The position numbers were made by a program, and so were the translations under genes. The notes under the pieces were generated by a model. The model saw only the letters and a program-made list of their open reading frames with translations. It ran no database searches and was not told where the DNA came from. A stretch of DNA of 64,000 nucleotides from Nocardioides soli (GTDB taxonomy: Bacteria; Actinomycetota; Actinomycetes; Propionibacteriales; Nocardioidaceae), in the NCBI RefSeq assembly GCF_014191495.1, contig NZ_JACHWR010000002.1:930001-994000 (forward strand). Reading direction: 5' to 3'. Position 1 is the stretch's first letter, and every line of letters starts with the position of its first letter. Of this stretch, positions 25,801-33,629 are shown piece by piece.

Positions 25801-26192
25801 CCGAGCTCGACCTGCGCCGCGACGAGCTCGTCGAGGCGGTGCTGCTGCCCGCCGGGGTCGCCGAGCGGGTCGGGGCGTTCGCCAAGCTGCAGCAGTGGGA
25901 CGGCGACTTCGCCCTGGTCTCGGTGGCGCTCTGCGTCTCGCCGGACCCCGACGGCCGCTGGGCGTCGGTCCGCTACACCTTCGGCGGGCTGGCGGCCACG
26001 CCGTGGCGGCCGCGGCGCCTGTGCGCGGAGCTCGCGGGCACGACGCCGACCGCCGACATCGTCACCTCGCTACTCGACAAGGAGCTGGAGTGGGAAGCGC
26101 ATCCGTTGCCCGGGAACCGGTGGAAGCTCGACGCCGCCGTCGGCCTGGCCCGCGAGGTCACCGAGCGGGCGTTGGGGGTCGGCCATGAGTGA
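22809..26192 (+). CDS. Molybdenum hydroxylase: large (Mo) and FAD subunits fused
   Basis: 1127 residues. Residues 1 to about 765 are the molybdopterin subunit: VGGGFGSKSKISEHEA, FRGYGQPQTA, GADAGTGQR and the active-site Glu in SVGEIALIPAAPA. After a linker, residues about 805-1127 are the FAD subunit (VIGGGTDLLVQ, ATVGGNLGQE). The FAD part carries four cysteines (EKRCWFFRNGFDCYKRGG, then SCPCYAVQGD) and GGHRCQA, the insertion that binds a 4Fe-4S cluster in 4-hydroxybenzoyl-CoA reductase. Such enzymes hydroxylate N-heterocycles or aldehydes, or reductively dehydroxylate aroyl-CoA. Order, fusion and cluster make it unlike ordinary xanthine dehydrogenase. It overlaps the next gene by 8 bases. 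Confidence 0.9.
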   Translation: MSAIGRSVRPLDWQEKTTGTARYAADQPPEGTLVARVLRSPLPHADLRGLDVSAALRVPGVHAVITAADFPAGRLYEHSGAPYSDRPPLAVDRVLYVGHEIAAVAAETAEAADEAVRRIKVRYRRRKPVLTVADALAPGAPQLHRRADGGNVAVATAEHWGDVDLAQANAHVSTRGTFRYPRVTHACMEPNTTIAWWHDERLEMWTSSQAPHFVVHELAALFGLELDQVVCRDVAVGGGFGSKSKISEHEALAAALSMKCGRPVLIELTRAEEFAFTKPRHAFETTLEAHADADGRLCFLDAVIDVDNGAYNHYGPSVMRAGIKQLGSMYRPDAVRWDARLVDTNLVPGGQFRGYGQPQTAIALETAMDELAEKCGQDPIEFRIHNSGLPDTTQLSGSQIGSNRLRECLAQVRERIDWDAKRNGGRVRPGAGPLRGVGVSSGMHASGSYAYPGGNTSAAGIEVRTTGEVVVRFGGADAGTGQRTILGQIAAEVLGVPMDRVSVIMADWDETPPDMGAWSSRGTHMGGHAVRQTAEAVAARLCELGAEKLGTAEVEVRDGRVASAADSVAIEDLVDLADESVDGSLRIDTEYVEPKMQPYWTGIPRPNISATYAYAAHAIEVEVDPGTGVIRVVDYAAVHDIGRAINPALVEGQIVGGAIQGLGAALGEKLIYEDGRLVNDGYLHYPLPRATTVPSMDVTLIEGPEPAGPFDAKSVGEIALIPAAPALLNAVYDATGIRFRELPLTPDVVLAALRERDGVRPRRHHLARRPSRWQIELFRRLYPYGLHLLLDRLGTRFARRRTPRPVEQVTRPGTVAEAVAELAAPDTAVIGGGTDLLVQRDQALTFPTVLVGTGGIATMRNVDEQPDGSWWIGAAVTLAELAAWAEGRVPMLAEAVRTIASAQIREVATVGGNLGQEKRCWFFRNGFDCYKRGGVSCPCYAVQGDHRLHHAAIGGHRCQAVTPSDLATVFDALDARVRLTGPSGSREISIAELYVGPAELDLRRDELVEAVLLPAGVAERVGAFAKLQQWDGDFALVSVALCVSPDPDGRWASVRYTFGGLAATPWRPRRLCAELAGTTPTADIVTSLLDKELEWEAHPLPGNRWKLDAAVGLAREVTERALGVGHE

Positions 26193-26691
26193 GCGCGCCG
26201 AGCAGATCGTCAGCCGGCTGAGCGCGGGTGGGGTCGAGCTCGCGGCGTACCTGCCCGACAGCTGGCTGACCCCGCTGATCGACCGGGTCATCGCCGAGCC
26301 GCGGATCACTCACGTGCGGGTGAGCCGCGAGGACGACGCGATGGCCGTGGCCGGCGGCGCGGCCCTGATGGGCAAGCGCGCCGCCGTGCTGTGCCAGAAC
26401 GCCGGGGTGCTGCTGTCGGCCAACGTGCTGGCGGCCTTCGCGCTCCACCACCAGTTGCCGCTGCTGATCGTGGCCGCCGCCCGGGGCGGCGCCGAGGACG
26501 GGTTCTTCTACCAGATGTACAAGGGACAGGTGACCGCCGGCGTCGCCGACGCCATCGGCCTCAGCGTGCACCGGGTCGACGGCCCGGCCGACGACTGGCT
26601 GTTCGAGCGGGCCAGCGAGCAGGCGTGGCTGCAGCGACGGCCCACCGTGCTGCTCTGCTCCCGCGACGCACTGCTGGGAGCCGGATCATGA
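26185..26691 (+). CDS. ThDP-dependent decarboxylase, PYR-domain subunit (ComD-like)
   Basis: 168 residues forming a lone pyrimidine-binding domain of a thiamin-diphosphate enzyme. VSREDDAMAVAGGAALMGK holds the conserved Glu that activates the cofactor, followed by LCQNAGVLLSANVLAAFA. The best-known two-subunit relatives are sulfopyruvate decarboxylase (ComDE) and phosphonopyruvate decarboxylase. Here the setting is catabolic, so decarboxylation of a 2-oxo acid arising from the degraded compound is likelier than coenzyme M synthesis. The stop overlaps the next start (ATGA). Confidence 0.85.
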   Translation: MSERAEQIVSRLSAGGVELAAYLPDSWLTPLIDRVIAEPRITHVRVSREDDAMAVAGGAALMGKRAAVLCQNAGVLLSANVLAAFALHHQLPLLIVAAARGGAEDGFFYQMYKGQVTAGVADAIGLSVHRVDGPADDWLFERASEQAWLQRRPTVLLCSRDALLGAGS

Positions 26692-27290
26692 GGCGCGCGG
26701 TCCTGGCGCAGACGATCGCCGAGCTGGCGCCCGAGCACGTCGTCCTCACCAGCCTGGGGACGGCCGGGCGCGCGTGGCGCGACCACGGCGGGCCGAACCC
26801 CACCTTCTACGGCTCGGACCCGATGGGCGCGGCCCCGGGGCTGGCTCTGGGCGCGGCCCTGGCCCGGCCCGACCTGGAGTTCCTGCTGCTCGAGGGGGAC
26901 GGCGACCTGGTGATGAACCTCGGCTCGCTGCTGGCGGTCGCCGACGCGACGCCGGCCAACCTGCGGGTGATCGTGTTCGACAACGGCCGCTACGAGACCG
27001 GAGGCGGGCAGCCGCTGGCCGCCGCCGGCCGCGCCGACCTCGCGGCGATCGCCGCCGGCGCCGGCTGGCCCGCGGTCCGCCGGCTCGACCGGGCCGCGAG
27101 CCGGGAGGAGATCCGCGCCGCGGTCGGCGAGCTGCTGGCGACGCCCTCCGGGCCGGCGCTCCTGGTCGCCGAGGTCGACCAGGAGGCCTCGCCGTACGGC
27201 GGGCCGGGCGAGCACTCCGGTGCCGAGGCCCGGGTGATCTTCCAGCAAGAGCTGGCCAGATGGGAAGCGACAAGGACGGGTATGAGATGA
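26688..27290 (+). CDS. ThDP-dependent decarboxylase, PP-domain subunit (ComE-like)
   Basis: 200 residues with the diphosphate/Mg2+ motif of thiamin enzymes: GDGDLVMNLGSL followed by VFDNGRYETGG, and the upstream GSDPMGAAPGLALG. It completes the active site with the 168-residue PYR partner encoded just upstream; the genes overlap by 4 bases. A tail of about 30 residues (PYGGPGEHSGAEAR) lies near the C-terminus. The substrate is unknown. It overlaps the following amidohydrolase start by 4 bases. Confidence 0.87.
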   Translation: MRRAVLAQTIAELAPEHVVLTSLGTAGRAWRDHGGPNPTFYGSDPMGAAPGLALGAALARPDLEFLLLEGDGDLVMNLGSLLAVADATPANLRVIVFDNGRYETGGGQPLAAAGRADLAAIAAGAGWPAVRRLDRAASREEIRAAVGELLATPSGPALLVAEVDQEASPYGGPGEHSGAEARVIFQQELARWEATRTGMR

Positions 27291-28756
27291 GCACGCTGCT
27301 GCTGCGCAACGGCCGACTGCTGGACCTGGACAACGGTGGCGAGATCGGCGACATCGTCGTGACCGACGGGGTCATCGTCGACCTCGGTCCCGGTGCCGCC
27401 GAGCGGTACCGGCCCGACGGTGGCCCGGTCACCGAGGTGGACCTCGGGGGCGACATCGTGATCCCGGGCCTGGTCAACTCGCACACGCACTCCAACCAGA
27501 CCATCGAGAAGGGGCTGTGCGACGCGCTGCCGCTGGACGCCTGGATGGTCGTCGCCAGCTACGGCGGCGCCGGCGCCCGGCTCTCGCCGCGCGACCTCTA
27601 CGTCTCGGCGATGGTCGGTGCCCTGGAGATGGTGCGCAGCGGCGCCACCTCGGTGCTCGACTGCGCCCGCTCCGACAACGAGTGGGTCGACGACGGCATG
27701 GACGCGATCATGCAGGCGTACGCCGACCTCGGCTTCCGCGCGAACGTCGCGATCCAGTACTCCGACCTCGACTTCTTCTCGTCGATCCCGGTCGACCTCG
27801 TGCCGGGTGGCGCCGGCCTGCGCAAGCCGCCGGTCGCGGCACCGGACGTCGTGCTCGCTGCGGCGAACCGGTTCGTCGACCGCTGGCAGGGCAGGTCGCC
27901 GCTGCTGCAGCCGCTGCTGGGGCCGTCGTCCCTCCCGCGCTGCTCGACCGAGCTCTTCGAGGCCAGCGTCGAGACCGCCCGCGGCCGCGGCGTACGCATG
28001 CAGACGCACCTGCTGTCCGCCGCCTCGCAGGTGCCGATGGCCCAGCAGCGCTACGGCGTCTCGACGGTGGAGTTCCTCGCCAAGCTCGACGCGCTGCAGG
28101 AGTGGGCGTCGTTCGCGCACGCGATCTGGCTCAGCCCGGAGGAGATCGAGCTCTTCGCGCAGACCGACGCGGTCGCCGTACACAACCCGGCGAGCAACCT
28201 GAAGCTCGGCGCCGGCGTCGCGCCCGTGCCGGCGCTGCTCAAGGCCGGCGCGAAGGTCGCCATCGGCGCGGACGGCGCCTCGAGCAACGACACGCAGAAC
28301 ATGTTCGAGACGCTGAAGCTCTCGACGATCCTGCACCGCGTGCAGGGTCCGCCCTCGACGTGGCCCACGGCGGTCGACGGGCTCGGCATGTGCTGGAACG
28401 GCGGCGCCGCCGCCCTCGGTGCCGACGTCGGACGGCTCGCCGTCGGCGCCGCCGCCGACTTGACGGTGATCGACACCGGCTACGTCTGGCCGGCCCCGGC
28501 CGAGCAGCTGCGTCAGCAGCTGGCCTACGCCGAGCTCGGCTCCGCCGTCCGCAGCGTCTACGTGGCGGGCGAGGGAGTCTTCGTCGACCGCCGCTTCACG
28601 TCGATCGACGAGGACGCCATCCGCGCCGAGGCGCGCGAGATCGCCGCCCGGATCTGGAGCACCCTCCCCGACCGCCTCGCCCGCTTCGAGGAGGTCCGCC
28701 CGATCCTGGAGCAGGTCGAGGCCGCCGTCGGCGGCACGGTCGGCACCTGCCACTGA
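27287..28756 (+). CDS. Amidohydrolase, cytosine deaminase / chlorohydrolase (ATZ/TRZ, SsnA-like) family
   Basis: 489 residues of the subtype III amidohydrolase superfamily. Mononuclear metal ligands appear as NSHTHSNQT (HxH), MQTHLLSA, and GADGASSND (Asp); FAHAIWL and HNPASNLKLG are also typical of the ATZ/TRZ group. These enzymes deaminate or dehalogenate N-heterocycles. An unusually long C-terminus of about 40 residues follows the composite beta domain. It is the last gene of the operon; the palindromic element begins 25 bases past its stop and may act in termination. Confidence 0.88.
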   Translation: MSTLLLRNGRLLDLDNGGEIGDIVVTDGVIVDLGPGAAERYRPDGGPVTEVDLGGDIVIPGLVNSHTHSNQTIEKGLCDALPLDAWMVVASYGGAGARLSPRDLYVSAMVGALEMVRSGATSVLDCARSDNEWVDDGMDAIMQAYADLGFRANVAIQYSDLDFFSSIPVDLVPGGAGLRKPPVAAPDVVLAAANRFVDRWQGRSPLLQPLLGPSSLPRCSTELFEASVETARGRGVRMQTHLLSAASQVPMAQQRYGVSTVEFLAKLDALQEWASFAHAIWLSPEEIELFAQTDAVAVHNPASNLKLGAGVAPVPALLKAGAKVAIGADGASSNDTQNMFETLKLSTILHRVQGPPSTWPTAVDGLGMCWNGGAAALGADVGRLAVGAAADLTVIDTGYVWPAPAEQLRQQLAYAELGSAVRSVYVAGEGVFVDRRFTSIDEDAIRAEAREIAARIWSTLPDRLARFEEVRPILEQVEAAVGGTVGTCH

Positions 28757-28780
28757 TCCGACCGGGAGCGGTCTGGCGAC

Positions 28781-29033
28781 GGTGGTTGAGGAAGGCGCGC
28801 TAGCGCCTGTCTCGAAACCACCTGTCCGGGACGTGAGTGTCGGCGTCCTCCCGGGGGCGCCAGTGTGGGTGCGCGTCCTGCACCGTCAAGGGTCCGCTTC
28901 GCCGCTTCGCGCCCTTGGCGGCTCCTCCCGCGCACCCGTTCGGCGCCTATCGGGAGGACGCCGACCTGTGGTCGGGACGCGCGTTGGGTGAGTGGGTTTC
29001 GAGACGGTTGCTAGCGCAACCTCCTCAACCACC
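28781..29033. repeat. Composite palindromic element, intact copy 1
   Basis: Two 42-base REP-like palindromes in opposite orientation (28781-28822 and 28992-29033) bound a large inner hairpin. Inner inverted arms: GTCGGCGTCCTCCCG at 28839-28853 with its complement at 28951-28965; GGCGCC at 28856-28861 and 28942-28947; GGGTGCGCG at 28867-28875 with its complement at 28929-28937. The outer palindromes have ends GGTGGTTGAG and CTCGAAACCACC around a GCTA loop. It has no coding capacity. A second copy follows at once and carries an IS21-family insertion. Confidence 0.85.
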
Positions 29034-29287
29034 GTGGTCCGGCGCACGGTGGTTGAGGAAGGCGCGCTAGCGCCTGTCTCGAAACCGCCTGCCCCGCGCG
29101 TGCGATTGTCGGCGTCCTCCCGGCGGCGCCAGTGTGGGTGCGCGTCCTGCACCGTCAAGGTTGTCAAGGGACAGTAGGAACTGCCCAGGGGCGGTCGTGA
29201 GACCTGCCCGCTGACGGTCACGAGAACTGCCCGGTGGTGGCCATGGGATCTGCCCAGTGGGCTTGCGGCCACCACCGACCAGAGCAC

Positions 29288-30082
29288 TCAGCTCAAGGGA
29301 CTCACCCCTCGGCCGGCGAGTGCCTGGGTAAGTCGCACGGAGTCTCCGCTGGTCTGGCACACGTGGGCGTGGTGCAGTAGCCGGTCGACGGTGGCGGTCG
29401 CCAGCGTCTTGGGCATCAGCTCGTCGAACCCGGACGGGTGCAGGTTCGAGCTGATCGCGACCGACCGCTTCTCGTAGGCGGCGTCGACGAGCCGGTAGAG
29501 CCCCTCGGCGGCATCCTGGGCGACCGGCAACAGGCCGATGTCGTCGACGACAACGAGATCGGCGCGCAGCACACGGGCGATGGCCTTGGACACCGTGTCG
29601 TCGGCACGATGGCGGCGCAGCAGGACCCCGAGGTCTTCCAGGGTGAACCAGGCGACCTTCAACCCGGCCTCGACGGCTTGGTGACCGAGTGCCTCCAGTA
29701 GGAACGTCTTCCCGGTCCCCGACGGCCCGCACACGACGAGGTTTTCCCGACGGTGGACCCATTCCAGGGTGCGGAGTGCCTGCTGGGTCGGTGCCGGGAT
29801 CGAGGATGCCTCGGGCTGCCACGCATCGAACGTCTTCCCGGTCGGGAACCCCGCAGCCGCCCTGCGGGTGGCCAGTGCGGAGCGTTCCCTTCCGGCGACC
29901 TCCTCGGCGAACAGAGCCTTGAGCACCTCGGCGGGCTCCCAGCGTTGGGCCTTCGCGGTCGCGACGACCTCCGGTGCGTGGCGACGGATGTGGGGCAGCC
30001 GAAGCCGCCGCAAGAGGTCCTCCAACTCGGCCGGCAACGGCGGCGCGGACGCCATCGATGGTGTGGTGGTCTTGGTCGTCAT
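29288..30082 (-). CDS. istB: IS21 helper ATPase IstB
   Basis: 264 residues of the DnaC-like AAA+ family. Walker A is CGPSGTGKT near residue 115, Walker B LVVVDDIG near residue 175, and sensor SNLHPS near residue 210. IstB assembles on target DNA and activates the IstA transposase. The ATG at 30082 overlaps the IstA stop (ATGA), the standard arrangement. No frameshift or truncation is visible. Confidence 0.95.
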   Translation of the reverse strand: MTTKTTTPSMASAPPLPAELEDLLRRLRLPHIRRHAPEVVATAKAQRWEPAEVLKALFAEEVAGRERSALATRRAAAGFPTGKTFDAWQPEASSIPAPTQQALRTLEWVHRRENLVVCGPSGTGKTFLLEALGHQAVEAGLKVAWFTLEDLGVLLRRHRADDTVSKAIARVLRADLVVVDDIGLLPVAQDAAEGLYRLVDAAYEKRSVAISSNLHPSGFDELMPKTLATATVDRLLHHAHVCQTSGDSVRLTQALAGRGVSPLS

Positions 30083-31623
30083 CGGGTCACCTCGTTCCCC
30101 TCGCGGCTGTCGTGCTGGCTGTCGTGCTGGCCGAGACGTGCCCATCCGGCGGTGCCCTGGGTCAGCGACCGTTCTTCGCCGGCACGGTGCTCGCCAACAG
30201 CGGGTTGCCGGGCGTGGTGGTCGAGGATCGAGGACAGATCGGCCTCGGCGAACCGGCCGTGGACGGCGGCGTGGCCGAGTGCCCAGTCGACCTCGACGGG
30301 GTCGAACAGCTTGGCCAGGCTGAGGGCTTCGGCCATCTTGACCCTCATCCGCGGCGTGCCCGCCGCAGCGGCCTCGACCAGCCACAGGCGGGCGCCCTCG
30401 CCCAGGTCGAGGAACTCGGCTTCCGCTGGGTTCTTCGCTCGCGGCTGCCGGTTCAACGGACCTTCCGGCTGCGGTGGGAAGTGCTCGTCGTTGATCCTCG
30501 GCGTGCCCGGCGTCGCGCGCGCGTGGCGGGCGACCTCGGCGGGTCCGTCCTCGCCGACGTGAACGATGACGACCTCCTCGCCGTCGCCGAGTCCTTGGGC
30601 ACGAACCCACACCGTGGCGCCGAGCAGGGTGTGTGGCACCGAGTACTGGCCGGACTCGAACATCACCATCGGCGTGTTGCCCGGCACTACCCGGGTGGTG
30701 CCGAACGCGACTGTGTGCGGCTGTGTCGGGACCGGGTGTAGCCGTGTCCGCTCTTCGGCCAACATCTCGACCGGTGGCCGCTTCGTGGTCCGGTGAGCCC
30801 GGGTGTTGACCTTCTGACAGAACGCCTCACACGCCTCCTCGAGCTCGCTAAACGACGCGTACTCCTCACGCAGGTTGGTGTCCTTGGGCACCAGGTCGGC
30901 CTTGCTGATCTTCACCGACGACTCGGTGCCGCCCTTGGACGCCGGATCCGCCGGCACACAGGTGTGGACCACGACCGAGTAGTGCTCGGCGAAGGTGACG
31001 AGCTGTCCGTTGCGGACCGGGATCCCGGCGATGTGCTCGGTCGTGACGGTCTTCTCGTTGTCGGTCAGCACGTAGGTCGGCACCCCACCCAACCGGCGGA
31101 AGGTCTGGTCCAGCGCGGCGAACACGGACGGCATGGTCTTATCGCGCAGCGCGATCACGACCCGGAACCGCGACCACGCCAGCCACGCCACGAACAGAAC
31201 CGTCTTGACGCCGTCGACGACAGGTCCGTCGCCGTAGTCGTACTGCAGCCACATCCCCGGCTCGGTGACCCAGGGCCGGTGGACCCGCACATGTCCTGAC
31301 CGGTATGACTTCTTCACCGATGCGACCGCACGACGGGTGGTGCGCTCCGAACCCTTGTAGCCCATCGCGAGCAGCTTCTCGTGCGCTCTGTCGGCACGGA
31401 CCTTGCCCTTGGACCGCTCGACCCACTCCTCGACCTTGGGCAGGTACTCATCGATCAACTGCGGCCGAGTCACGGCCTTGTCCAGCTCACCCCCGGCAGC
31501 ACGGCGGTCCACGTAGTGCTTGACCGTGTGGTGCGAGCATCCGGCCAGCTCGCCGGCATCACGCAACGACCCTGTCAGGTCGTAGGCATCCAGGATTTCC
31601 ATGATCTCCTCGGCAGACTTCAA
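30079..31623 (-). CDS. istA: IS21 transposase IstA
   Basis: 514 residues. The N-terminal helix-turn-helix (SLRDAGELAGCSHHTVKHY) is followed by a DDE core with Asp in LQYDYGDGP, Asp in YVLTDNEK and Glu in KGGTESSVK, then a beta-barrel C-terminal domain. It starts at a TTG (31623) preceded by GAGGAGGGA. It catalyses cut-and-joining of the element ends. Length is normal and no disruption is seen. Confidence 0.95.
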   Translation of the reverse strand: MKSAEEIMEILDAYDLTGSLRDAGELAGCSHHTVKHYVDRRAAGGELDKAVTRPQLIDEYLPKVEEWVERSKGKVRADRAHEKLLAMGYKGSERTTRRAVASVKKSYRSGHVRVHRPWVTEPGMWLQYDYGDGPVVDGVKTVLFVAWLAWSRFRVVIALRDKTMPSVFAALDQTFRRLGGVPTYVLTDNEKTVTTEHIAGIPVRNGQLVTFAEHYSVVVHTCVPADPASKGGTESSVKISKADLVPKDTNLREEYASFSELEEACEAFCQKVNTRAHRTTKRPPVEMLAEERTRLHPVPTQPHTVAFGTTRVVPGNTPMVMFESGQYSVPHTLLGATVWVRAQGLGDGEEVVIVHVGEDGPAEVARHARATPGTPRINDEHFPPQPEGPLNRQPRAKNPAEAEFLDLGEGARLWLVEAAAAGTPRMRVKMAEALSLAKLFDPVEVDWALGHAAVHGRFAEADLSSILDHHARQPAVGEHRAGEERSLTQGTAGWARLGQHDSQHDSREGNEVTR

Positions 31624-32017
31624 GTTGTCCCTCCTCAGGGCGACGGGCGCTTCAGCACCGCCGATCGCACCTGAGGAGGGGCCTCAACCGTCGGAGCCGG
31701 TGAGGCAGACGACGTCGTGTCGGGCAGATCCCATGACCGCCACCGGGCAGGTTTCATGTCCGCCAGCGGGCAGTTTCGTGGCCGTCTCCGGGCAGAATTT
31801 CATGGCCGCCGACACAAGGTCCGCTTCGCCGCTTCGCGCCCTTGACGGCTCCTCCCGCGCACCCGTTCGGCGCCTATCGGGAGGACGCCGACCTGTGGTC
31901 GGTTCGGCGTGAGGGGTGGTTTCGAGACGGTTGCTAGCGCAACCTCCTCAACCACCGTCGTCAGGGGCACGGTGGTTGAGGAAGGCGCGTGCCCGGTGGT
32001 TGAGGAAGGCGCGCTAG

Positions 32018-33629
32018 CCTCGATCTTTCACGTAGTCGTGACTGAGTACGGCGTGTAACGCACGGAAGTGCCTGTCCTGCGAGGGATTCTTGGGCTTGTC
32101 GAAGGTCCAAGGAAGCCAAGCGGAAAGGCACTCCGTAGGTGAAGGTTATCCCGGCTGGTTCTGGTCTTCGTGTCGAGTGCGGGGGCGAGTCGCTGATCTC
32201 GTCGGCGGGCGCGGCGATTTTGTTGTCGACGGCCCGTGTGAGCGGGCTGGCAACGGCATTGGCGGATGGGTTGGCGCCGTGGCGCTCGAGCAGGTCGACG
32301 CACGACCCGGGCAAGACGGTGCTGGATCTGGCGGTTGCGATCGCGTTGGGTGGCGACTGCCTGGCCGACATCGGCGTGGTCCGGGCCCAGCCGGAGCTGT
32401 TCGGGTCGGTGGCCTCCGACCCGACGGTCAGCCGCCTCATCGAGGCCTTGGCTGAGCGACCTGAGGAAGCGATCGCGGCGATCCGGGCCGCTCGTGCGGT
32501 TGCTCGCGATCGAGTGTGGGCGCAGCGCACGCCCTTCGCCGATGAGGAGCAGGTGGTGGTCGATCTTGATGCCACCCTGATCGGGGCGCACTCGGAAAAG
32601 GAGGGTGCGACGCCGAACTTCAAGCGCGGGTTCGGGTTCCACCCGATGCTCGCCTTCGTCGACCACGGTCAGGGTGGCTCCGGTGAGCCGTTGGCGGCGA
32701 TGCTGCGGCCGGGGAAGGCGGCCGCCAACGACGCCGCTGACCAGATCAGGGTCCTCGATGAGGCCCTCGCCCAACTCCCCGAGCACCTGCGGTCGCGGGT
32801 GCTGGTGCGTGGTGACACCGGCTCGGGGGTCCACGCGTTCGTGTGGCACGTCCACAACTTGGGTCTGGAGTACTCGGTGGGCGTCTACGGTCGTCAGCCC
32901 GTTCTCGACGCCCTCGCGGTGCTGCCGAAGCAGGCGTGGCGCAGGGCACTCGATGCCGACGGACGGCCGCGTGAGGGCGCTCAGGTCGCCGAGCTGACTC
33001 GGTGGCTGCCGACCACGTTCACGGGCTGGCCGCCCGGGATGCGGGTGATCGCCCGCCGCGAGCGGCCCCACCCAGGAGCCCAGTTGCGGATCACCGATCA
33101 CGAGGGCTGGCGGATCACGGTGTTCGCCACCAACACCAAGAGCGGCCGGCTGGCTGATCTCGAGGTCACCCACCGGCTCCGGGCCCGCGCCGAGGACCGC
33201 ATCCGCGCCCTGAAGGACACCGGGGCGACCAACCTCCCGCTGCAGGGGTTCGACAAGAACCAGCTCTGGCTCGAGCTGACCCAGCTCGCCGCCGAACTCA
33301 TGACCTGGACCCAGGTCCTGGCCTGGCACGGACAACCAGCGCGGGTCTGGGAACCCAAACGGATCCGACTGCGACTCCTCGCGGTCGCCGGCCGGGTGAT
33401 CACCACCGGCCGACGTCGGATCCTGCGCCTGTCGCGGCGATGGCCCTGGGCTGACCTCGTCCTCGGCGGACACCGCCGACTCGCCGCCCTCACCTGAACA
33501 CCCGCCCAGCCCGAACGACCAGGACCTCGGAGAACCGGCAAGAGGGCCGGCGATTCACCGCGCCAGCGGCCACCAAAGCCCATCAGCTCAGCACGACACC
33601 CGATCCACCGACGTCATGAAAGATCGAGG
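32018..33629 (+). mobile_element. IS1380-family insertion sequence, 1612 bases
   Basis: Terminal inverted repeats begin with a perfect 13 bases, CCTCGATCTTTCA at 32018-32030 and its complement at 33617-33629, and continue with weaker matches. The 4-base CTAG duplication fits IS1380, which makes 4-base duplications and has ends beginning CC. It carries one intact transposase gene. The insertion point is reconstructed from the disrupted REP palindrome, so the ends are secure. Confidence 0.93.
32139..33497 (+). CDS. IS1380-family transposase
   Basis: 452 residues from a GTG. Candidate DDE residues are Asp in VVVDLDATLIG, Asp in LVRGDTGSG and Glu in LWLELTQLA near residue 385, the layout of IS1380/IS1676 transposases. 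The length is normal for the family and there is no frameshift. Upstream 120 bases carry the left inverted repeat and presumably the promoter. Confidence 0.92.
   Translation: MKVIPAGSGLRVECGGESLISSAGAAILLSTARVSGLATALADGLAPWRSSRSTHDPGKTVLDLAVAIALGGDCLADIGVVRAQPELFGSVASDPTVSRLIEALAERPEEAIAAIRAARAVARDRVWAQRTPFADEEQVVVDLDATLIGAHSEKEGATPNFKRGFGFHPMLAFVDHGQGGSGEPLAAMLRPGKAAANDAADQIRVLDEALAQLPEHLRSRVLVRGDTGSGVHAFVWHVHNLGLEYSVGVYGRQPVLDALAVLPKQAWRRALDADGRPREGAQVAELTRWLPTTFTGWPPGMRVIARRERPHPGAQLRITDHEGWRITVFATNTKSGRLADLEVTHRLRARAEDRIRALKDTGATNLPLQGFDKNQLWLELTQLAAELMTWTQVLAWHGQPARVWEPKRIRLRLLAVAGRVITTGRRRILRLSRRWPWADLVLGGHRRLAALT

Larger units (their letters stand above)
29162..31814 (-). mobile_element. 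IS21-family insertion sequence (istA-istB), 2653 bases
   Basis: It encodes IstA and IstB on the minus strand. Ends begin TGTC on the left and, read inward, TGTC on the right. Each end carries four copies of a CTGCCC-type repeat at 22-23 base spacing (29181, 29204, 29227, 29250; and GGGCAG at 31722, 31745, 31768, 31790), the multiple transposase sites usual for IS21. Flanking CAAGGT duplications and an uninterrupted sister copy of the target define the ends exactly. Both genes look intact, so it may still be active. Confidence 0.92.
29048..31956. repeat. Composite palindromic element, copy 2, split by an IS21-family element
   Basis: The left part 29048-29161 has the REP palindrome (29048-29089) and the inner arm (29108-29122). 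The right part 31815-31956 has the complementary inner arm (31878-31892) and the closing REP palindrome (31915-31956). Joined without the IS and one target copy, it reads like copy 1 with small differences. CAAGGT is present on both sides of the IS (29156-29161 and 31815-31820), the expected target duplication. Confidence 0.85.

Noticed and set aside
26185-27290. ComDE coenzyme M biosynthesis genes
   Set aside because: The fold matches, but no other coenzyme M gene is present and the setting is a catabolic operon.
29162-33629. IS21 and IS1380 elements considered as ends of a composite transposon carrying the catabolic genes
   Set aside because: They are from different families, lie next to each other, and each has its own target duplication; no cargo gene lies between them.
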